Below, one piece after another: positions 55,346 through 62,766 of a stretch of DNA of 64,000 nt; position 1 is the first letter of the stretch, and the number at the start of each line of letters is the position of its first letter. The DNA is from Geomonas oryzae. Lineage in GTDB: Bacteria; Desulfobacterota; Desulfuromonadia; Geobacterales; Geobacteraceae. The notes under the pieces are model-generated. The model saw only the letters and a program-made list of their open reading frames with translations, was not told where the DNA came from and searched no databases. The DNA lies in contig NZ_RAHW01000005.1 of assembly GCF_004117875.1 (NCBI RefSeq), positions 399,124 through 463,123 of the forward strand. The letters are read 5' to 3'. The position numbers and the translations under genes are program-made.

Positions 55346-58249
55346 ATGGCCCCCTACCTCAGACACTTAAAGCCTACGGAACAGCAACTGCGACGCGGCG
55401 CGGCCCTGAGCGGGATGGTGGCTGCCGTCATCGGAGCGATCCATCTCGTCTTCTGGATCTCCGGCCTCCTCACCTCGAGCGGCTTGCACCACTTCGTGAT
55501 GAAGACGAACGCCTCGTTGTGCCTGCTTCTCTGCGGCCTTGCCGTCGCCGTAGTGGCGGAAGATCCCAGGGGCGCCAGGAGCCTGGCGGCCGTCCTGGCG
55601 GCACCGGCGACGGTGATCGCCGCCCTCACCCTGGCGGAGCACCTCTTAGATGTCGATTTCGGCATCGACCAGCTCGTGGCGTATGAACAGCCGGGCGCAC
55701 TGGGAGTCCTGCACCCGAACCGGATGGGTCCCCCCGGCGCCACCGCCTTCACCCTCTGCGGCATCGGCATTTTCTTGCTGCTGCAAGGGAAAAGGGTGGC
55801 GATCCAGGCGGCCCAGTTGCTGGGGGGTGTCCTTTGCCTACTGGGACTTATGGGGTTTCTAGGCTACCTGTACCACGTAGAAGGGCTCTATGCTGCCCCG
55901 CGCGTGACGGGCATCGCCTGGCCCACGACCCTATCGCTCATGCTCCTCGGCATCGGGCTTCTCCTCGCCAGACCGCGAGATGCCTTCATGGCGGTGTTCA
56001 CGTCCCCCACGCCGGGCGGCTTCGTATCACGCGCCCTGCTGCTGCCGGCGGTGACCCTCCCCATCCTGCTCGGGTGGCTCGTCCTCACCGGCGAGGCTTA
56101 CGGCCTCTACGGCATCACCTTCAGCATAAGCCTCCTCATGCTCTCCTGGATCGTCATCTTCTCCGTGATCGTCTACCAAATAGGCAAACGCGCTGAAGTC
56201 CATGTGCAGGCGGTGGAAGACCGGAAGACCCGCGAGGCGCTGCGCCAAAGCGAGGAAAAGCTGCGCGACATCATCGACAACATGGCCGAGGGACTCATCG
56301 TCATCGACGTGGAGACTGCGGGGCTCTACTGGAACCGCCGGGCCCTGGAGATGTACGACTTCGAGGAGGAACTCGACGAACTCAAGACCTTCGAGAGCGC
56401 GGCACGAACCATCGAACTGAGAACGATGGAAGGGGAACTCCTCCCCCTTGAACAGTGGCCGGTGCGCCGGATCATGAGGGGCGAGGAGTTGCACGACGTG
56501 GAGCTTTTGGTAAGGCACCGGGAGCGGAGCTGGCAGAGGATCTACAGTTACCGGGGTACGGCGATCCGTGATGCGCAGGGAAAACTGCACATGGGAGTTC
56601 TGACCATTCGGGATATCACGATAAAAAGGCAGGCCCAGGAGGCACTGAGGGAAAGTGAGGAACTGCTGAGCACCGTGCTTGAAACGCTTCCCGTCGGGGT
56701 ATGGGTGATCACCGCGAGCGGCGACATCCTGCATGGCAACAGGGCTGCTGAAGAGATATGGGGCGGCGCCCCCAAGGTCGGGATCGCCGGATACGAAACG
56801 TACAAGGGGTGGCGGACCGATTCCGGAGAAGCGATCGCCGCAGAAGAATGGGGAGGCGCAAGGGCCATCCTGAAAGGGGAGACCATCCTCAACGAAGAAG
56901 TAGAGATAGAAGCGTTCGACGGCAGTAGAAAGGTCATCCTCCTTTCCGCGGTCCCCATCAGGAACGACAAGGGCGAGATCACCGGCGCAGTCGCGGTAAA
57001 CCAGGAAATAACGGCGCGCAAGCGGATGGAGAACGCCCTGCGGGATAGCGAAGAGAAGTTCCGTGCCGTCTTCGAACAGGCGGCCGTCGGGATGGGGCGG
57101 GTCTCCTTTGAGGATGCGCGCTGGATCGATGTCAATGCGGCATTCTGCAACATGCTGGGCTACAGCCGGGAGGAGATGCTGGCGACTCCCTGGCCCGACA
57201 TCACTCACCCCGAGGATCTGGACCTGGACCTTGTGCCGTTCAGGAGGATGGCCGCCGGCGAGTTGGACAGCTACAGCGTAGAGAAGCGCTTCATCCACAA
57301 AACGGGGGACCAGGTATGGGCCAGGCTCACCCTTTCGCTCGTGCGCGATCTCGGCGGCAGGCCGAAATTCGAAGTGGCGATCATCGAGGACGTCACGCGC
57401 CGGAAAGAGGCGGAGGAGGCGCTGCGCAAGGCGAAGGACGAGCTCGAGCTGCGGGTAAGAGAGCGGACGGCGGAGCTGGAGCAGGCGTACCTTGCCCTGC
57501 AGCGGGAAACCGAGCAACGCCTTGCCGCTGTAGAAGACTTGCGGGAAAAGGAGCAGCTCCTCGTTCGGCAGGGCCGTCTGGCGGCCATGGGGGAGATGCT
57601 GGCCAACATCGCACACCAGTGGCGGCAGCCGTTGAACGTCCTGGGTCTCATCGTCCAGCAGATGCAACTGACCTACGAACTGGGGCAGTTCAGTGGTGAT
57701 TTCCTGAAGGGAGAGGTTGCCAGGGTGATGGAGGTCATCCGGCACATGTCGGACACCATCACCGATTTCAAGGACTTTCTGAAGGAGGAGAAGGAGCCGC
57801 GGCCGTTCAACGTCAATGCCGCCGTGGCCACCACGGTGAAACTTCTGGAAGCGCCGCTGAAAGCGTTGCGTGTCGATCTCAGCATCGAGGAGACGGACGA
57901 ACTCATCGTGACGGGGCACCGAAACGAGTTTACCCACGTCATCATGAACCTGGTGAACAACGCGAGGGAAGCCCTCAAGGAGCGTGCGGTGGCCACGCCG
58001 CGGATATGGATCAGGCTTTTCAAGGATGGAGAAAGATGCATCGTCACCGTCGCCGACAACGCCGGGGGGATTCCCGAGGAAGTTCTGCCGCGCATCTTCG
58101 AACCGTACTTCACCACCAAGGGGCCGGATAAGGGGACCGGGATCGGACTGTACATGTCCAGAAACATCATCGAGAAAGGGACAAGAGGGACTCTCACCGT
58201 GCGCAACGGTGAAGAAGGTGCCGAGTTCAGGATCGAGTTTCCCGGCTAG
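55346..58249 (+). CDS. Multi-PAS membrane sensor histidine kinase
   Basis: A 967-residue kinase with eight hydrophobic segments in the first 280 residues (MASE-like integral-membrane sensor), three PAS domains (about 305-425, 435-555, 565-690), a coiled coil, and a kinase core whose phospho-His motif is ANIAHQWRQPLNVLGL (H-x-W-R-Q-P group). The HATPase domain has VADNAGGIPEEVLPRIFEPY. There is no receiver domain. The ATG at 55346 is preceded by GAGG. The convergent HEPN/MNT pair follows. Confidence 0.9.
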   Translation: MAPYLRHLKPTEQQLRRGAALSGMVAAVIGAIHLVFWISGLLTSSGLHHFVMKTNASLCLLLCGLAVAVVAEDPRGARSLAAVLAAPATVIAALTLAEHLLDVDFGIDQLVAYEQPGALGVLHPNRMGPPGATAFTLCGIGIFLLLQGKRVAIQAAQLLGGVLCLLGLMGFLGYLYHVEGLYAAPRVTGIAWPTTLSLMLLGIGLLLARPRDAFMAVFTSPTPGGFVSRALLLPAVTLPILLGWLVLTGEAYGLYGITFSISLLMLSWIVIFSVIVYQIGKRAEVHVQAVEDRKTREALRQSEEKLRDIIDNMAEGLIVIDVETAGLYWNRRALEMYDFEEELDELKTFESAARTIELRTMEGELLPLEQWPVRRIMRGEELHDVELLVRHRERSWQRIYSYRGTAIRDAQGKLHMGVLTIRDITIKRQAQEALRESEELLSTVLETLPVGVWVITASGDILHGNRAAEEIWGGAPKVGIAGYETYKGWRTDSGEAIAAEEWGGARAILKGETILNEEVEIEAFDGSRKVILLSAVPIRNDKGEITGAVAVNQEITARKRMENALRDSEEKFRAVFEQAAVGMGRVSFEDARWIDVNAAFCNMLGYSREEMLATPWPDITHPEDLDLDLVPFRRMAAGELDSYSVEKRFIHKTGDQVWARLTLSLVRDLGGRPKFEVAIIEDVTRRKEAEEALRKAKDELELRVRERTAELEQAYLALQRETEQRLAAVEDLREKEQLLVRQGRLAAMGEMLANIAHQWRQPLNVLGLIVQQMQLTYELGQFSGDFLKGEVARVMEVIRHMSDTITDFKDFLKEEKEPRPFNVNAAVATTVKLLEAPLKALRVDLSIEETDELIVTGHRNEFTHVIMNLVNNAREALKERAVATPRIWIRLFKDGERCIVTVADNAGGIPEEVLPRIFEPYFTTKGPDKGTGIGLYMSRNIIEKGTRGTLTVRNGEEGAEFRIEFPG

Positions 58250-58294
58250 CGACGTGAAGCACCGGCTTATTCGCGGAAGGTAGCGGCCGCGTTC

Positions 58295-58618
58295 CTACAG
58301 AGGTTTGCCGCTTTGCACCTGCACGGTGCCGCCTCGCTCGATCTCCTTTCTGAAGCTCTCCGGAATACGGGCCCAATCAAGGATATCGACGAGGATGGGG
58401 AGGTTACTTTCGGCAAAGCACTCTTTCAATTCAAACAGGCGAGTCTGGGGCTGGGATGGATCGGCAACGTTACGGACCACCAAATCCAGATCGCTCCCAT
58501 CATGGGACGTTCCCTGGACCCGGCTGCCGTAAGCGAGCACCTCGGCATCAGGGAGATGAACCGCCAGCATGTGGCGCACCGTCTCCAGCCATTCAGGACG
58601 CAAATCAAGCTTCCGCAT
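58295..58618 (-). CDS. MNT-type nucleotidyltransferase antitoxin (MntA)
   Basis: A 107-residue minimal nucleotidyltransferase. The signature GSRVQGTSHDGSDLDL matches the GSx10DxD motif that binds metal and NTP. In the known HEPN/MNT modules this protein adds nucleotide to the HEPN toxin and silences it. It starts inside the end of the HEPN gene (14-base overlap), so the two are translated together. The start at 58618 gives MRKLDLRPEWLE, the family-like N-terminus. Confidence 0.88.
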   Translation of the reverse strand: MRKLDLRPEWLETVRHMLAVHLPDAEVLAYGSRVQGTSHDGSDLDLVVRNVADPSQPQTRLFELKECFAESNLPILVDILDWARIPESFRKEIERGGTVQVQSGKPL

Positions 58619-59036
58619 CACCCAAACGCTCCAATATGGTAGTCTCCAACGCCCGGGCATCGATGATGAAGCTAGGCAGGAGTTTGAGGGTATCCACGGC
58701 AAACCCGACGCCGTAATCGTGAGCAGTGCTGTTTCTGTTGTCGCGGTAGAGGAACCAGCGTTCGACAGCATCGGAATCCAGCAGCCCATGCTTCGACGCA
58801 TGCCGGAGCACATCTTTGTAGGTTAAACCGTCGACCTCTCTTGGGCTGCCGGTATATGCCTTTAGTGCCTTACGAAGGAGCTTGCCGCCGGTTTCCAGCG
58901 TCAACTCGAATCCTTTGACAACTGCGTTCCTGTATATCTCGTACTCGATGCTGTCAGAGGCGGATGCGGCGAGAAGAGTGAGGGAGCTTTCCAGGGTCCT
59001 GATGCAGCGGGCAAAATGATCAGTGTTAAGGTGCAT
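58605..59036 (-). CDS. HEPN-domain toxin (HepT-like)
   Basis: A 143-residue helical protein with the HEPN RNase motif Rx4HxY in RNSTAHDY (about residue 105). It resembles the HI0074-type HEPN partner of MNT antitoxins (EIYRNAVVKGFELTLETGGKLL). The expected role is an RNase held inactive by its partner. The ATG at 59036 follows AGGAGACATCG. It lies directly downstream of tRNA-Phe, transcribed in the same direction. Confidence 0.88.
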   Translation of the reverse strand: MHLNTDHFARCIRTLESSLTLLAASASDSIEYEIYRNAVVKGFELTLETGGKLLRKALKAYTGSPREVDGLTYKDVLRHASKHGLLDSDAVERWFLYRDNRNSTAHDYGVGFAVDTLKLLPSFIIDARALETTILERLGDAEA

Positions 59037-59086
59037 CGATGTCTCCTGCTGCTTTAGACAGTTCCCCATCAGGCCAGGAAATGGAA

Positions 59087-59122
59087 TAAAAAAAGAGGCC
59101 AGCTATTTCTAGCTGGCCTCTT
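59087..59122 (-). terminator. Intrinsic terminator after tRNA-Phe
   Basis: An 11-bp stem (GAGGCCAGCTA with TAGCTGGCCTC) and TTTC/GAAA loop, followed on the minus strand by a run of U (A-run at 59087-59094). It begins 12 bases past the tRNA 3' end. Confidence 0.9.
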
Positions 59123-59132
59123 CACTTTCTAG

Positions 59133-59208
59133 TGGTGCCCAGAGACGGAATCGAACCGCCGACACGAGGATTTTCAATCCTCTGCTCTACCGACTGAGCT
59201 ATCTGGGC
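59133..59208 (-). tRNA. tRNA-Phe (anticodon GAA)
   Basis: A 76-base tRNA with encoded CCA. The acceptor GCCCAGA pairs with TCTGGGC; the D-arm is GCTCAGTCGGTAGAGC, the anticodon loop TTGAAAA gives GAA, and the T-arm loop is TTCGATT. A strong promoter and a terminator flank it. Confidence 0.97.
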
Positions 59209-59219
59209 AAGAGACCAAC

Positions 59220-59248
59220 TTTATACTTTGAATCGCCGACTGTGTCAA
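59220..59248 (-). promoter_or_regulatory. Strong sigma-70 promoter of tRNA-Phe
   Basis: On the minus strand: perfect -35 TTGACA (59248-59243), 17-base spacer, -10 TATAAA (59225-59220). It lies 12 bases before the tRNA. Confidence 0.85.
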
Positions 59249-59324
59249 CCCTTTTCTTCTAATTTTTACAGTCTGCCTTCAATACCGTCCACACCTGACA
59301 CACAGCCGCTTGACTGATAAAGGG

Positions 59325-59385
59325 AAAACCTTCCCTCACCCTGTCCCTCTCCCTACGTGCGAGGGGACATGAGGCACGGGCTCAG
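59325..59385. repeat. Partial palindromic repeat
   Basis: TTCCCTCACCCTGTCCCTCTCCC and GCGAGGGGAC give a truncated copy of the CCCTCACCC/CCCTCTCCC repeat family next to the EF-P stop. Confidence 0.5.
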
Positions 59386-59409
59386 GCTGAAATCGGTCGC
59401 CGGATGGCG

Positions 59410-59973
59410 CTAGGCGCGGGAGATGAAACGTCCGTCGCGGGTATCGACCTTGATTTTCTCGCCGCTTTCGAGGTACGGCGGCACCTGCAGACGCAGGCCG
59501 GTCTCGAGGAGGGCTTCCTTGGTCTGGGCGGTCGCCGTGGCGTTTTTCAGCGCGGGAGCGGTCTCGGTAACGATGAGTTCGACGACCATGGGGAGGTCGA
59601 CGCTCACCATGCGTTCCTGGAAGATGCCGAGCTGCACTTCGGTGCCGTCCAGAAGGAACGGTGCGATGGCTTCGAAGTTGTCTTCTTCCATCTCGAACTG
59701 CTCGTAGTTCTCGAGGTCCATGAAGACGCCGCGGCCGCCGTCGGCGTAGAGGAACTGTCCCTTGTGACGCTCGAAGTCTGCCTCGTCCACCTTGTCGCCG
59801 GAACGGAAGGTCTTCTCGAGCACCTGCGCGGTGAGCAGGTTGCGGTACTTGGTCTTCACCATGGTGTTGGCGCCGCGGGCGGAGGGGGACTGGAAGGCTA
59901 CATCGAGGATTACACAGGGAGCGCCGTCAAGCTTGATGACGAGGCCCTTCTTGAAGTCATTGGTGGTATACAT
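59410..59973 (-). CDS. efp: Elongation factor P family protein with an EfpL/YeiP-like loop
   Basis: A 187-residue translation factor (KOW-like, OB and C-terminal EF-P domains) that helps ribosomes past proline stretches. The C-terminal signature is VPPYLESGEKIKVDTRDGRF. The loop that carries Lys34 in E. coli EF-P reads QSPSARGANT here, as in the EfpL (YeiP) group (SPTARGA), with Arg near the tip and no lysine to be beta-lysylated. AAAGGAGATTGAGC precedes the ATG. Whether it replaces or supplements a standard EF-P elsewhere cannot be seen here. Confidence 0.9.
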   Translation of the reverse strand: MYTTNDFKKGLVIKLDGAPCVILDVAFQSPSARGANTMVKTKYRNLLTAQVLEKTFRSGDKVDEADFERHKGQFLYADGGRGVFMDLENYEQFEMEEDNFEAIAPFLLDGTEVQLGIFQERMVSVDLPMVVELIVTETAPALKNATATAQTKEALLETGLRLQVPPYLESGEKIKVDTRDGRFISRA

Positions 59974-59999
59974 GCTCAATCTCCTTTACGAAATGTCCC

Positions 60000-60028
60000 T
60001 TTTTAGCAGAGTTCTGTGATAAATTCAA
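60000..60028 (-). promoter_or_regulatory. Promoter for the EF-P gene
   Basis: On the minus strand -35 TTGAAT (60028-60023), 17-base spacer, -10 TAAAAA (60005-60000). It lies about 27 bases before the EF-P ATG, in the gap shared with the divergent S4-domain gene. Confidence 0.5.
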
Positions 60029-60069
60029 CCGCGCCATGAAGGCGGCAATGACAGTTAAACGGAGGCAGA

Positions 60070-60267
60070 GTGAAGATAGATACCGAGTTTATAAAGTTGG
60101 ACAGTTTCCTGAAGGCGGTTGATGCGGTCTCGTCGGGCGGCGAGGCGAAGATCATCATCGGCGAGGGGATGGTGTCGGTGAACGGCGAGGTCGAACTGCG
60201 CCGCGGCAGGAAACTGCGTCCCGGCGACAAGGTGGAGCTTGAGGGGAAAAGCTTCCAGGTGGAGTAG
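60070..60267 (+). CDS. S4-domain RNA-binding protein, YbcJ-like
   Basis: A 65-residue protein that is almost wholly one S4 RNA-binding domain (FIKLDSFLKAVDAVSSGGEA, GMVSVNGEVELRRGRKLRPG). The start codon is GTG with GGAGG upstream. It is divergent from EF-P and ends two bases before the convergent SUI1 gene. Probable ribosome- or RNA-associated role. Confidence 0.88.
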   Translation: MKIDTEFIKLDSFLKAVDAVSSGGEAKIIIGEGMVSVNGEVELRRGRKLRPGDKVELEGKSFQVE

Positions 60268-60269
60268 CG

Positions 60270-60632
60270 CTACCCCCCGGCGCGCTTCGCCTTGTAGCCG
60301 CGTTTCAGGAGTTCGGCAAGCAGAACCTCGGCGTGGTCACCCTGGATCTCGATCACGCCGTCTTTCGCAGTACCGCCGCAGCCGCAGCGTTTTTTAAGCT
60401 CGGCGGCCAGCGCGGTAAGCGCCGCAGCATCGAGTGGAAGTCCGGTGATGACGATGACTGTCTTGCCGCCGCGTCCCTTGGTCTCCCGCCTGAGCCGCAC
60501 AGTGCCGTCACCGGCGGGTGCTGCGGACTTTTTGCAGATGCAGGATTTGGCGGGTTTGCCGCAGCCGGGGCACATGCGGCCGAATTCGGAAGAGTAGACT
60601 ACCGGGGCGTCGTTGGAGCTGGTCTTTTTCAT
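60270..60632 (-). CDS. SUI1/eIF1 family translation factor (YciH-like)
   Basis: A 120-residue protein. The N-terminus has cysteines in CPGCGKPAKSCIC that look zinc-binding; residues about 45-120 form the SUI1 domain (GGKTVIVITGLPLD, ELKKRCGCGGTAKDGVIEIQ, LLAELLKRGYKAKRAGG). Bacterial YciH assists fidelity of initiation. The ATG at 60632 yields the usual length; longer frames upstream run through repeat DNA. Confidence 0.9.
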   Translation of the reverse strand: MKKTSSNDAPVVYSSEFGRMCPGCGKPAKSCICKKSAAPAGDGTVRLRRETKGRGGKTVIVITGLPLDAAALTALAAELKKRCGCGGTAKDGVIEIQGDHAEVLLAELLKRGYKAKRAGG

Positions 60633-60941
60633 GGCTCGTTTGTAGCAGAAAAGACACGAAGTGTCACGCAAACCCGTTAACCCAAACTCGCTCACGCAAA
60701 GACGCAAAGTCGCAAAGAGAGGCAAAAGATTTAACGTGCCCTCTCCCCCCGGGAGAGGGTGCCCAAAGGGCGGGTGAGGGCGTCGCCCCGAAGTGAGGGG
60801 TTGCAGCTGCCAATGCCCTCACCCTGCCCCTCTCCCGGAGGGAGAGGGAATGGTGGATCTGGAACCGGTTTGTTCTTACCTTTAGTAGCAGTTCTTTCTT
60901 TGCGCCTTTGCGTCTTTGCGTGAGGCGCGTTTTTGTCTGTG
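60633..60941. repeat. Composite inverted-repeat element, copy C
   Basis: 309 bases without a gene. The core (60737-60848) is a full copy of the dispersed repeat: CCCTCTCCCCCCGGGAGAGGG, GCCCAAAGGGCGGGTGAGGG, CGTCGCCCCGAAGTGAGGGG, then CCCTCACCCTGCCCCTCTCCC. It is flanked by an inverted pair of other repeats: CTCACGCAAAGACGCAAAG (60691-60709) and CTTTGCGTCTTTGCGTGAG (about 60906-60923). Confidence 0.75.
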
Positions 60942-62021
60942 TCACAATAAAACCGGCCTGGGCACCTCGCTCTCCATGATGGGGCGCGGCGTGAGCCGGT
61001 CGGGGATCTTCAGTACGGTGGTCCCGGGCGGGGGCTCGATCTCCTGGTAGAGCGGCTCACTGCCGCGCTGGTTCGTCTTAGAGAAATGCATGGGGAGCAC
61101 GTACCTCGGACGCAACCGGTCCAGGAGCATGTTGAACTCGGTGGTGCAGAGGTGGCGCGACAGCTGCGCCTTTTGCTGCTGCGACGCAAGGAAGGCGCAC
61201 TCGCACACCAGCAGCGTCACCCCCTCCAGAAGTCCGGCCAACTGCTCGACGTTATCCTTGGAGTAGCCGATGTCGGTGCAGTATCCGATGCCGGCCGGGT
61301 CCTCGATCTTCCGGATACGCTGGTACAGTGACGCGGCATCGGGCGCCCATCGCTCTTCGATCCCGCCATCCCCGCGATGCAGGTAACTGATGCGCTGTCC
61401 TTCCATCGCCCCGTCACGAAAAAGACGCGCCATCTCCTTCAGCCAGTTCCCCCTCTCCATCCCTTCCGCTGCCAGGCGCGCTTCATCGACCACGAAGGCG
61501 GCTCCCTCGTCCACACGGTAGGCCATGACCGGGATGCGGTGCTCGCACTGCGTCGCGCTTACCTTTAGGTGGCGGTTCTCGTAGAGGATCCCGTTGCGCT
61601 CCCCTTCCCTGCTCGCGGCGAAGGCCTCGGCCCCGCGGTAGAGCGTGCTGCGGACGCGCCCGTTTACCTCAACCTCGTTCACCCGGAAGTTCCCCCAGAA
61701 GGTATCGGCGAGGTTCCAGTCGTAGCAGGCGAACTTGCTCGCCATACGGCTTGAGAACCCGGAAGGACCGAAGACATCGATGGTACGGGGCGAGGCGTGG
61801 CTGTGGCGGATGACGCTGTCCATCCCCATGAAGTGGTCCATGTGGGCGTGGCTTATGAAGATGGCGTCGATGGAGGTGTAGACCCTTTTGGCGAGATGAT
61901 GCATCTTGCCGCAGTCGAAGAGGATGGCGCGCCCGGTCGGTCTCACCCGGACCAGGAGCAGCGGATCATCAAAGAGACCGGCGAAGAAGGTCGGTTCGAG
62001 GTAGCGGAACGGTTTCGGCAT
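60942..62021 (-). CDS. Metallo-beta-lactamase fold hydrolase, ribonuclease Z-like
   Basis: A 359-residue soluble enzyme. The metal site is visible as FISHAHMDHFMGMDS (HxHxDH), with later ligands in IGYCTDIGYSKD and YVLPMHFSKTN. The fold and opening MPKPFRYLEPTFFAGLFDDP are typical of a conserved RNase Z-like family, larger than true tRNase Z because of an insert (about 140-260). The start at 62021 lacks a strong ribosome site. It is divergent from the cupin gene. Substrate unknown. Confidence 0.85.
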   Translation of the reverse strand: MPKPFRYLEPTFFAGLFDDPLLLVRVRPTGRAILFDCGKMHHLAKRVYTSIDAIFISHAHMDHFMGMDSVIRHSHASPRTIDVFGPSGFSSRMASKFACYDWNLADTFWGNFRVNEVEVNGRVRSTLYRGAEAFAASREGERNGILYENRHLKVSATQCEHRIPVMAYRVDEGAAFVVDEARLAAEGMERGNWLKEMARLFRDGAMEGQRISYLHRGDGGIEERWAPDAASLYQRIRKIEDPAGIGYCTDIGYSKDNVEQLAGLLEGVTLLVCECAFLASQQQKAQLSRHLCTTEFNMLLDRLRPRYVLPMHFSKTNQRGSEPLYQEIEPPPGTTVLKIPDRLTPRPIMESEVPRPVLL

Positions 62022-62042
62022 GCGCAGAATTTTACCATTAGA

Positions 62043-62056
62043 TTGACCTGCATCAA
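62043..62056. promoter_or_regulatory. FNR/CRP-family operator (TTGAC-N4-ATCAA)
   Basis: TTGACCTGCATCAA fits the FNR/DNR consensus TTGAT-N4-ATCAA at nine of ten positions. It abuts the -35 of the cupin promoter, so a regulator bound here could contact RNA polymerase. Confidence 0.6.
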
Positions 62057-62084
62057 TTGCAACACACTCTCTGCGGGTTACAGT
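62057..62084 (+). promoter_or_regulatory. Promoter for the cupin gene
   Basis: -35 TTGCAA (62057-62062), 16-base spacer, -10 TACAGT (62079-62084), directly downstream of the FNR-type box and about 40 bases before the ATG. Confidence 0.5.
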
Positions 62085-62123
62085 TCCTATCAAGAACGCA
62101 CATCACTGACAAGGAGTAGCGAC

Positions 62124-62456
62124 ATGGCAGAGAAAAAAGGCGTGGCACTGGGCGAGGCACTGAATCTGGCGAATCTGGCGGGCTATCAGGACGGCGCCGT
62201 GGTCAGCAGGACGGTCATAGACAAGCCTGTAGGCACCATCACCGCCTTCGCCTTCGATGCGGGTGAAGGACTGAGCGAACACACCGCTCCCTACGATGCC
62301 TTCGTTCAGGTGATAGACGGTGAGGCGGAGATCAACATAGACGGGAAGCCCCACAACGTGACGGCCGGAGAGATCATCATAATGCCGGCAAACATACCGC
62401 ACTCGCTGCGCGCGGTGAAGCGCTTCAAGATGCTTCTCGTCATGATAAGGGCTTAA
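62124..62456 (+). CDS. Small cupin-domain protein
   Basis: A 110-residue single-domain cupin. Motif 1 is around AGEGLSEHTAPYDAFVQVIDGE and motif 2 around AGEIIIMPANIPHSLRA, keeping metal-ligand His and Glu positions. Such proteins are common single-metal sensors or enzymes. AAGGAG precedes the ATG at 62124. The FNR-type box upstream suggests control by oxygen or nitrosative stress. Confidence 0.88.
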   Translation: MAEKKGVALGEALNLANLAGYQDGAVVSRTVIDKPVGTITAFAFDAGEGLSEHTAPYDAFVQVIDGEAEINIDGKPHNVTAGEIIIMPANIPHSLRAVKRFKMLLVMIRA

Positions 62457-62766
62457 AACCTTAAAAGCGGACCACAGAGGACACCGAGGAAAGGCCAAGG
62501 CCAACACAGAGGGAAAAATTGAACATACCCTCTCCCGCCGGGAGAGGGTGCCCAGAGGGCGGGTGAGGGCATTGCCACGAAGTGAGGTGCGGCACTGCCG
62601 ACGCCCTCACCCTAGCCCTCTCCCAAAGGGAGAGGGGATCATGTTGATCCTGTAAGCCCTCTGTGGGCCTTGGTGGACCTCCGTGGTAACGCTTTTGTTT
62701 GACCCTTTTTCAACCATGGGCTATGCTCCGATGCGTTGCAGCACAGCAATCTGTCGGAGCGGGGTC
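62457..62766. repeat. Composite inverted-repeat element, copy D
   Basis: 310 bases without a gene. The core (62527-62636) matches copy C: CCCTCTCCCGCCGGGAGAGGG, GGGCGGGTGAGGGC, TTGCCACGAAGTGAG, then CCCTCACCCTAGCCCTCTCCC. Outer arms (about 62461-62515 and 62655-62697) are an inverted pair: AAAAGCGGACCACAGAGGAC ... ACACAGAGGG against CCCTCTGTGGGCC ... CCGTGGTAACGCTTTT. Confidence 0.75.
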
